Below are positions 56,861-64,000 of a DNA stretch of 64,000 nt, in pieces. Made by a program: the position numbers and the translations under genes. Below the pieces are notes generated by a model. That model was given only the letters and a program-made list of their open reading frames with translations, made no database searches and was not told where the DNA came from. The stretch covers positions 1 through 64,000 of the forward strand of contig NW_027307661.1 in NCBI RefSeq assembly GCF_964275005.1, given 5' to 3'. Every line of letters starts with the position of its first letter. The stretch's first letter is position 1. The DNA comes from Diadema setosum. Its lineage: Eukaryota > Echinodermata > Echinoidea > Diadematoida > Diadematidae.

Positions 56861-57020
56861 TTTGCATGAAGGTCTTGTGTAGACCGATTTGGGTGTGGAT
56901 TCCTCACGTTCAGTTGTGTGCGTATATAGTGCATAGCGTTGGTTTTACGCATTAGGCTCGCACGTGTTTTGTAGTCGCAGACGTATGGCAAGCCATACGG
57001 CTCACTGCGTCAGGTCACTA

Positions 57021-57329
57021 CACGTACCTCGAAACACCTACGCGTGCCTGACCACACGTAACGCGTGGGTACACGTCACGTTACGTGTACCCACACGTCG
57101 CGTAACGCGTGCCCACACCACACGTAACGTGTAGTGTGGGCACGCGTAACGCCAGGTCAGGCTTCACTGTACAAATTCCATAGGCGAGCCCGACCTGGCG
57201 TTACGCGTGCCCCCACCACACGTTACGTGTGGTGGGGGCACGCGTTACGCGACGCGTGGGTACACGTAACGTGACGTGTACCCACGCGTTACGTGTGGTC
57301 AGGCACGCGTAAGGTTTTGGAAGTACGTG
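57021..57329. repeat. 309 bp nested palindrome of ACGT/ACGCGT words
   Basis: Arms 57,021-57,158 and 57,192-57,329 are inverted copies, largely matching by eye along all 138 bp, around a 33 bp loop. Matching landmarks at both extremes share the same centre (57,175): CACGTAC at 57,021 with GTACGTG ending 57,329, and GCCAGGTC ending 57,158 with GACCTGGC starting 57,192. Each arm holds smaller hairpins, for example the near-palindrome at 57,198-57,250 centred on CACGTTACGTG. ACGT, CACGTG-like and ACGCGT words make up most of the sequence. Confidence 0.9.
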
Positions 57330-57375
57330 AGGTTTCTCAAACACCTCGTGTGGTCCAAAACAACTACACGTGCCT

Positions 57376-57570
57376 AACCTGACGTTACGTGTACCCACGC
57401 GTCACGTTACGCGTACCCACACGTCACGTAACGCGTGGTCAAGCACGCGTAACGCGACGCGTGGGTACACGTTACGCGACGTGTACCCTGGCGTAACGCG
57501 TGGTTGTACCTGGCGCTACGCGTAGTCCACCACGCGTTACGCGTGGGGTAGGCGCACGTAACGTCAGGTT
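57376..57570. repeat. Second, less perfect ACGT-rich foldback
   Basis: AACCTGACGTTACGTG at 57,376 is the inverse of CACGTAACGTCAGGTT ending at 57,570. Toward the centre GGGTACACGT faces ACGTGTACCC near 57,463-57,488, with indels in between. A 14 bp perfect palindrome GACTACACGTAGTC follows at 57,571-57,584. Confidence 0.8.
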
Positions 57571-57665
57571 GACTACACGTAGTCAAGTGTACACGACGCC
57601 ACGCCAGGCTCATGAAAAATTAGCCTTGTTTCAGGATATGTTTTTGTTTTTTATCTGCTATAGTC

Positions 57666-57770
57666 GATACGTGTCTAAATATTTTTGATGAGCTGAGATA
57701 ACTTGTGTAGGGGAAAAATACGTGTCTAAATAATTTTGATGAGCTGAGATATCTTGTGTAGGGGATGAAT
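57666..57770. repeat. Two copies of a 52 bp tandem repeat
   Basis: ATACGTGTCTAAATAWTTTT then GATGAGCTGAGATAWCTTGT and GTAGGGG, twice in succession. Confidence 0.9.
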
Positions 57771-57774
57771 ATCT

Positions 57775-59375
57775 AAGTTATGGAATTATGATTTCATTAT
57801 TTCATTTGGAATGAGAGTGTTTTGTTTTTTTACTTTGTGTCTGCTAAAATGAAATCGATACTTTTTAGTGTAGTCTGTTGACTTTTAATGAATAGGCCTA
57901 TGGCGTTGATTTCGCAGATTATGATTTTTGTGATTGTTTCTTATTTTTTATGTTATATATCCTATATGTGTAGGCATTTGTTTCATGTTACTTTCATTTG
58001 TTTTTACCGCTTCTTCAGTATACTGTTCTTCAGTATTACTTTGCACTGATCCTTACAGTACCTGTACAGTATTTGGTCTACATAATGGTGATGAACATAG
58101 ATGCCAGTTACGTTATTGTTTAATTTAGGTCGTTGGCTGAGCAATTAAATTTTTCCTTTTTAACCACAACTGGAAACTGATTGTTTGAGGAGAAAATGAA
58201 ACAACCGGAGAGGGTCAGTTTAGCCACAGAGAGACTGAGAAAAAAAAAAAACAGGAAAAAGAAAGGGAGAGGGAGATCGGAAAGGAGAGGAGAGGAGAGA
58301 AGATAGCTTGTGGAGCAGAGAAAGGCAGAGAAAATTTGAGCTGCTAAACACTGATGGACAGTCACTCACACCTTACATACACACATAAACACACACACAC
58401 ACACACACACACAAACGATCACATACATACAATTCAGTTTTTTATATTACTTAATTACTACTTTCACTTTAACTTGTGGATCTATGGAATATGGAATCTA
58501 TCAGAAAAATTTGCCAGTTTCCAAGATTCCCCCTTTTATCACAATCACATGCATCAGATAACCATCATCTGTCTTTCATGCAATCATTTCGACTCACAAC
58601 AACAAAACAATTGCTCTCCCATCAAATTTTACAATGTTTTGTTTTTTGAGAATCATATTTTCAATGAAATCACCATTTTAATTATGTAATGCACATATCA
58701 ATAAAATACAGTAATGCAATTACTGCCATGGTCCATATACTCATGCCACTTCTAGTATGTACCAATGAACATGCTTCTGATTCTTGGTCCAATTTCAGTT
58801 ATATGTATTACAATGTGTACTTGAAATGTTGGTTTTGTTGCAATAACCTAATACAAGGCTGAACATTATCCTTGGTCTAGGGACAACAGTAATAGATGAA
58901 CGGGTCACTGAAAATTTGTGAGTATTTCCATTGTTCTTACATGTCTTCCTTTCCTAGAAAATGGAAGAAGATCTCACGGCTCACTAATTGCATGTATTTG
59001 AGCTATCGTCAAGTGTTGGCAGATCACCATTACTCTTCGCAGTTATTGAAAGTTATTTCTAAATTGCTTTGTTACAGTCATTGTGTGGATATCGCAGTCT
59101 GTAAACAGTGAAGGATAAACATGTCACTCAAGGAACCTGGCACACCATTACATTGTTCCCCAAAATCATCCAATTGGAAACAATGAAAACAAACATATTT
59201 TGAGAAAGAAAGTATTCATTAGCACCACCAAACAAAATCTGGTGAAATTTTGTCACAGCTCTTAACCTTGCGACAAATGTCCATATCTGCGACAACTTTT
59301 ACTCATTAATCAAACTGCTATACTTCTGCATTGAAAATCGTTTTTATTAGTATTTTTGCAGTGGTTTTTTACTTT
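57775..59375. other. Non-coding stretch
   Basis: AT-rich; an A-rich/GA-rich stretch at 58,228-58,310 and a CA microsatellite at 58,389-58,413. No gene or mobile element was recognised. Confidence 0.5.
58389..58413. repeat. (CA)n microsatellite
   Basis: About 12 CA units. Confidence 0.95.
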
Positions 59376-59376
59376 T

Positions 59377-59378
<2 letters not shown>

Positions 59379-59417
<39 letters not shown>
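59379..59417. repeat. (TA)n microsatellite
   Basis: About 19 TA units, ending in TATATGTGTATG. Confidence 0.95.
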
Positions 59418-59421
<4 letters not shown>

Positions 59422-59456
59422 ATGTATAATACATGTACACAAAATATAGATATATG

Positions 59457-59629
59457 CAGTGGCGGATCCGGGGTGCGCAACTGGCCTACACACCCCCCCC
59501 CCCCCCACCTTTATTTTTCGTTAAAAACAAAAGTATTAAAAAGACAAAAATGAAATGAAACCTGGAATTGGCACCAGGAATATTAGTTATGCCCCCTCCC
59601 CTTTTACAGAATTCCTGGATCCACCCCTG
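59457..59629. mobile_element. 173 bp hAT-like MITE
   Basis: Left end CAGTGGCGGATCCGGGG, right end reverse complement CAGGGGTGGATCCAGG, flanked by a 5 bp duplication ATATG (59,452-59,456 and 59,630-59,634). Internal C run. The 5 bp duplication equals that of the 11.8 kb hAT-like element. Confidence 0.82.
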
Positions 59630-61060
59630 ATATGTATATTGACACATACATATGTGCACATATAAACATTCTTATTCACATATGTCATTTGTTATCTGTG
59701 GCTTTCACCATGTCAAAAGCACAACCACAGTCTGCATATTTGATGCAGTCACATCAATAGTCATAAAAGCACATGATTTCATTATACTACTAGTATGAGA
59801 AATGCATTATGCCCCACTAAAATCTACCTGTTGCCAAACAATCATCTTGTCCTTTTCATACTGAATGCTTGTATACATTTTACACTGTAGACCAAGAACA
59901 AAGCTGCGTGTACAATCACCATTTTATACACCGTCCCTTTAGTTAATGCTCTCGAAGTGAAAGAAATTGTCAGTTTTGAGTTATATTATTTTAAAGAGTA
60001 AATTCCAGAATGAAAGAACATCGTAAATTTGAAAAGGCAGATAATGAGAATGCATGCCTTGCTGAGTTTTGAAGAGACAGTCATCTCATGTTACTCCTCA
60101 GAGATAACATGAAAGAGTTGTTCAATGTAAAATAGCAGAGCATGTGAATAAGTGCTAAAAATGAAATTATTTGCAAGACCTCCAGGACAGTTGGAGTTTC
60201 AGAACTGTAGTATACAATTTCACTTGTAGAGACAAACAGCAACAACAACAAAAATCGATATTGACCTGCTATTGTGATTAGTTGCATGGTCAGATTATTC
60301 AATATAAGGAGCCATTACTGTCACTAAACTCTCAAGAAATGTTGAAACTAAGGCTCCCATTTCTGTGCATCAACATACCCTGGACATAGGGCACAGTTAA
60401 GTGATGAGATCATTTCTTGCCACAGAAATGACCAAAGCATGGAGCTGTAACTTTGCGTGCTTAAATAGTACCACCTTCCAAGTTCAAGCTTGCCGAGTAT
60501 GATGATTGAGTCAACTGAGTTATACCTTCAAAAGAGACAAGAAATTTCGGAAAAAGAAAGTGGAAAAAGAGAATGAGATTATACTTCACACATAAAACAT
60601 CTCCCAAGAATCTAACACATGCCTTGTGTTAAGATATATGCACTGAGATGTTAACCTCCCCATATTAAAGAAAAAAAAAGACAAACAAATAAACAGGAAG
60701 ATTTGACATAGCAAATATGAAAACTCTTGTGAAGGCCTATTTCATGCATTACAATAGGCCGAAAGACATCTGAATTATGTAGACTGCTGTAGTTGATCAT
60801 TATCAGAAAATGAAGAACATTTTCATCTTTTAAGCAAAGTGAGACTTAATATGAGATGATGTCTCACCTCTTTATACACAGAATATGCAATAAATTTAAA
60901 AGAATGTCCTTTCAATGGAGTAAATTATTATTTATAGTCAAACTGCATTGCAAAATTCCTTCATATGAACTGCCATAAAGTTTTATTTTCTCATCATTAT
61001 GTTATGCATTATTATTCTTATGTATTGTAAATATGTCTGTGCAGCTCTGCATTCATTTGT
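59630..61060. other. Non-coding stretch
   Basis: About 1.4 kb of AT-rich sequence, no feature recognised. Confidence 0.5.
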
Positions 61061-61065
61061 AGACA

Positions 61066-62380
61066 CGTGTGCATTTCTGCCACCATATATCTGAAATTAA
61101 AATTTGCTTACCGGTAATTTATACCTATTGTGAGAATACCAATTGGGAAGTAGAAATCGGTATACACATGTTCTTGTGAGTTGGTTTGTGTGTGAATTCA
61201 TTAAAATTGTGATACATTTCCATTAAGCGTTGTACAATCATTCAATCATATTTCAACAGTTTAATGTATATGGCTTTCTCAATATCTTTAGATCAATAAT
61301 AGATAATTACCAAGTGGCTAAATTCTTGTACGCAAGACAAATCCAATGCTCCAATAACATAATGTTGCTATCAGTGCAAGTTTTTTTTTCTTACTTTATT
61401 GGTTAAGACACCAATAGCTCCTTTCAAAAAAAAAATAATAACTTCAAATGCCAAACTGACACTAGCTCGCGTTCTTGCATGACACAGGTAAGAACCCAGA
61501 ATATGATATAAAGCATTGGTTTTAACCCTCACTATAAACTGTCGAGGAGGGGGCTAGAAGGTCCCCCTCGGCATTCCTAGCAATGTCGTCTTCGCAGAAA
61601 AACTATGGCTGTGATGTTTCACAACTTCTTCATTTCAAGTGTCTGCCGCATTCTCCCTTTAGAGACCAAATTTTAGATACCCAGGAGGAAATTGCATATA
61701 AAATATGTACATGCATGTCAGACCAAGATATGCTCAAAAACGTGATACAGTTGGAAAGAAATTTGTGCTTTCAGTCAAATTTCACAACAGCATAATTATT
61801 TTTGCTTTTCTCGATTAAAATCAATAACATCTTTTCATGTTCCGAATACTGTCAACTACATATTGCAATCACACTGTTGAGATCTGGAGGGGGGGGGGGG
61901 GGCTGGGAGGAGCCTAACTAAGATTACCCCCATCCCTCCCTTCCCCCTCTTTTATCTTCCTAAACAGTTGAGGTTAACACAATGATAGTAGTTTTGATGA
62001 GTTCACGTACTCAATGAAACACTCACCACATAACTCCTTGTTTTTCCAGCTACAGAAGAGCAAATGCACGTCAAGGAGATTGGCACTGTCTTGTTGAAGT
62101 ATGGCTTGGCAATGGGTGGACTGATAGTCTCCCTCTGAATGTCGATCAATTCCCCAGCTGATGCATTTCTTGAGCTAATTCATGGTAATAAACACAAGAG
62201 TCAACCTTTCATAACTTGATTACACTCAACTTCAGCACAGTGGCAGGTGACAGATCACACCCCCCCCCCACAACAACAACAAATAAAATACTAAACCCAG
62301 GACAATGATATTCCCTGAAAGTATGAAATAGTCAACATCCCCAAGCATCTGTGACTTGAAGGCCTGAAATTCATCAAACA
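61066..62380. repeat. Diverged duplication, left copy (with extra internal sequence)
   Basis: Shares landmarks with 62,680-63,530. GTGTGCATTTCTGCCACCAT then TTTGCTTACCGG corresponds to ATGTATGCATTTCTGTCACA then TTTGCTTAATTC. GAGATTGGCACTGTCTTGTT corresponds to GAAGATTGGCAATGTCTGGG. GAAAGTATGAAATAGTCAAC is identical in both. The left copy contains about 450 bp more. Confidence 0.7.
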
Positions 62381-62679
62381 AATCATATTTGTAGGGGTTT
62401 TAGTGCCCTCAAGCACTCAATAAAGGAGCCTGAAGAGAGAGTAATGTCTCAACCTCATTCACACACTTTGAGTCATTTCTATCAAGAATATTATTTTCAA
62501 TGAGGTAATATTCAGTAAACATCACATCACAAAATGTCTGCATATGAAATTTCAGAGTTCATATGCTGATTCATTAAACACTATACATGTACATGAGTAC
62601 ATGAGAATGTAATGTGCATTACATTCTCACGTACTGCAACTATGCCTTAAACCCATAAACTGCACACATGAAATTTGTA

Positions 62680-63530
62680 AACATGTATGCATTTCTGTCA
62701 CAAGATTTGAAAATTGGTATTTGCTTAATTCATGCCTATGAGAGATTACCAACTGGAAAGTGAAAACTTAATGTAAGCATGTACTTGTGTATTTCTTATT
62801 ATTTTTTAAAAAATTTAATTCATTATCATTCATACAACATAAAGTTTTGACTGAATCTTAACACAAGTAATAAACAATACTGAGTGGCTAACTCTTCCAC
62901 ACAAGAAAAATCTTATGGTGTAACAACAGTTCATATTTCCAGGGAGATGGGACTCACTATTGCAGGTTTCACTTTTGACCTATTTCTCTGGTAAAGGTGT
63001 CAAAAGGTGGTAAAAACAAACGAAGAAAAAAATGTTATCTCAAATGTTAAACTGTTTCTTACACTGTAGCTGTTTGCTCTGAACAGAAATATCCTCCCAT
63101 ATTCCATGTACAAGAACCCTGAACCTCGTGTAAATTTACAGTTTTACTTACTGTATAAATTCATTAGAAATTGTGACTCATAATACATTATATCAGTTGA
63201 TGTACTTGATGACATACTCACCACTTAGCTACTTGCTTTTCTAGATTTTAATGAGCAAAACACACATGAGGAAGATTGGCAATGTCTGGGTGAAGCATGG
63301 ACTGACAGTCTTCCTCTCAAGTCATGTCAATACAGTCCCAGGCACTTCTTGAGCTACATCATGGTGATAAGACACAATAAAAACTTTGATAATTCGATTG
63401 GACACAACTTCAGGACAGTGGTAAATGACAGATCACAACCCTTTGCCCAAACAAAAAAAATAACAATCACTGTGGAAACTGAAATTCCATGAAAGTATGA
63501 AATAGTCAACATCCTCAGACAGCAACAACT
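62680..63530. repeat. Diverged duplication, right copy
   Basis: Collinear with the left copy but perhaps 70-75% identical by eye, so old. Neither copy keeps an open frame across the matching blocks, which argues against a duplicated gene. It may be two members of an unnamed repeat. Confidence 0.65.
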
Positions 63531-64000
63531 TGACGTCCCAAAAATCATAAAGGGAAAGGATTTTGAGGAGTTAAGTGATTTAGAATAAGGGTAAAAGAAC
63601 TAGATTAACCTTACAAAGTAGCATTCAAGGTTTATTGGCTTTGACTTGTGCCTACTGACTTAAGGATCACACACTACTCAGTCAACCTGAGTGAAAAAGA
63701 AAAGCTTGTTTGCTTGCCAATAACCGTCTATGATCACCTGTCATATGACATTTTTGTGTGAGTGGGAGAGGGTTGTGGGGAGAAGGAATGATCACAGATT
63801 GTTTTGTTACGAGAAATAGGAATGGGAAAGTGAAATGTGATGACCAAGAGGAGTATGATATTAGTTACTGACCAATGATAAACTTCCAATTGGGACACAC
63901 ATACATAATACCTCTACATTCATATCCACATTAGATATTCTGCAGACACAACATACTGTTTATAGTTTAAGAACTGATTCAGCCAGCAAAGTGAAGAAAA
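63531..64000. other. Non-coding stretch to the window end
   Basis: AT-rich sequence, nothing recognised. Confidence 0.5.

Noticed and set aside
57201-57688. Arg/Thr/Val-rich frames in the 57 kb region
   Set aside because: They are translations of the ACGT/ACGCGT foldback repeats on both strands.

Overview
The window is eukaryotic, repeat-dominated DNA from a marine invertebrate. An echinoderm is my best guess. The basis is indirect: AT-rich non-coding sequence, many scattered copies of the AGGCCTA word that I associate with echinoderm assemblies, several LINE clades, and a dense mix of DNA transposons and MITEs. I found no host protein-coding gene, rRNA, functional tRNA or CRISPR array that I could defend. 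Almost every long reading frame belongs to a LINE, and most short frames are chance openings in simple repeats.

Layout. (1) 1-1,405: quiet sequence, a minisatellite and LINE debris. (2) 1,406-40,276: a head-to-tail array of about four copies of a roughly 3.4 kb unit (A, B, C, D and the start of a fifth, E), close to identical by eye. Each unit holds ~160 bp sub-repeats, a CA-rich tract, a LINE endonuclease remnant and long non-coding stretches. Because the copies are paralogous, each later insertion can be read against an empty site. These insertions are a 13.7 kb I-superfamily LINE between units A and B, a 7.2 kb CACTA/EnSpm-type element in unit B, three insertions at TTAA sites, a TATA-flanked MITE and a 1.1 kb TIR element. 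The LINE is itself split by a 7.0 kb element with long degenerate TIRs and a 9 bp target duplication (Mutator-like signature), which in turn carries a 2.2 kb hAT-like element filled with a ~71 bp minisatellite. That is four nested levels. (3) 40,277-50,100: a recurrent 16 bp motif, tRNA-derived SINEs, a 759 bp MITE inserted in a hairpin, a second TIR element, and a minus-strand CR1/L2-like LINE (44.2-47.4 kb). (4) 50,100-52,860: a second, internally deleted LINE of similar type. (5) 52,860-64,000: mostly unannotatable sequence with a SINE enclosed in inverted repeats, an AGGTCA-rich tandem repeat, a striking 309 bp nested palindrome of ACGT/ACGCGT words at 57.0-57.3 kb, a 173 bp hAT-like MITE, and an old duplication of about 1 kb.

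The genes do not form a pathway. The story is one of layered transposition, and the relative order of events can be recovered: unit array, then LINE, then Mutator-like element, then hAT-like element. The least ordinary signals are the 57 kb nested foldback, the tRNA-promoter unit inside ~65 bp inverted repeats at 55.1-55.3 kb, the 16 bp motif near 41 and 49.7-50.0 kb, and an apparent excision footprint shared by three array units.
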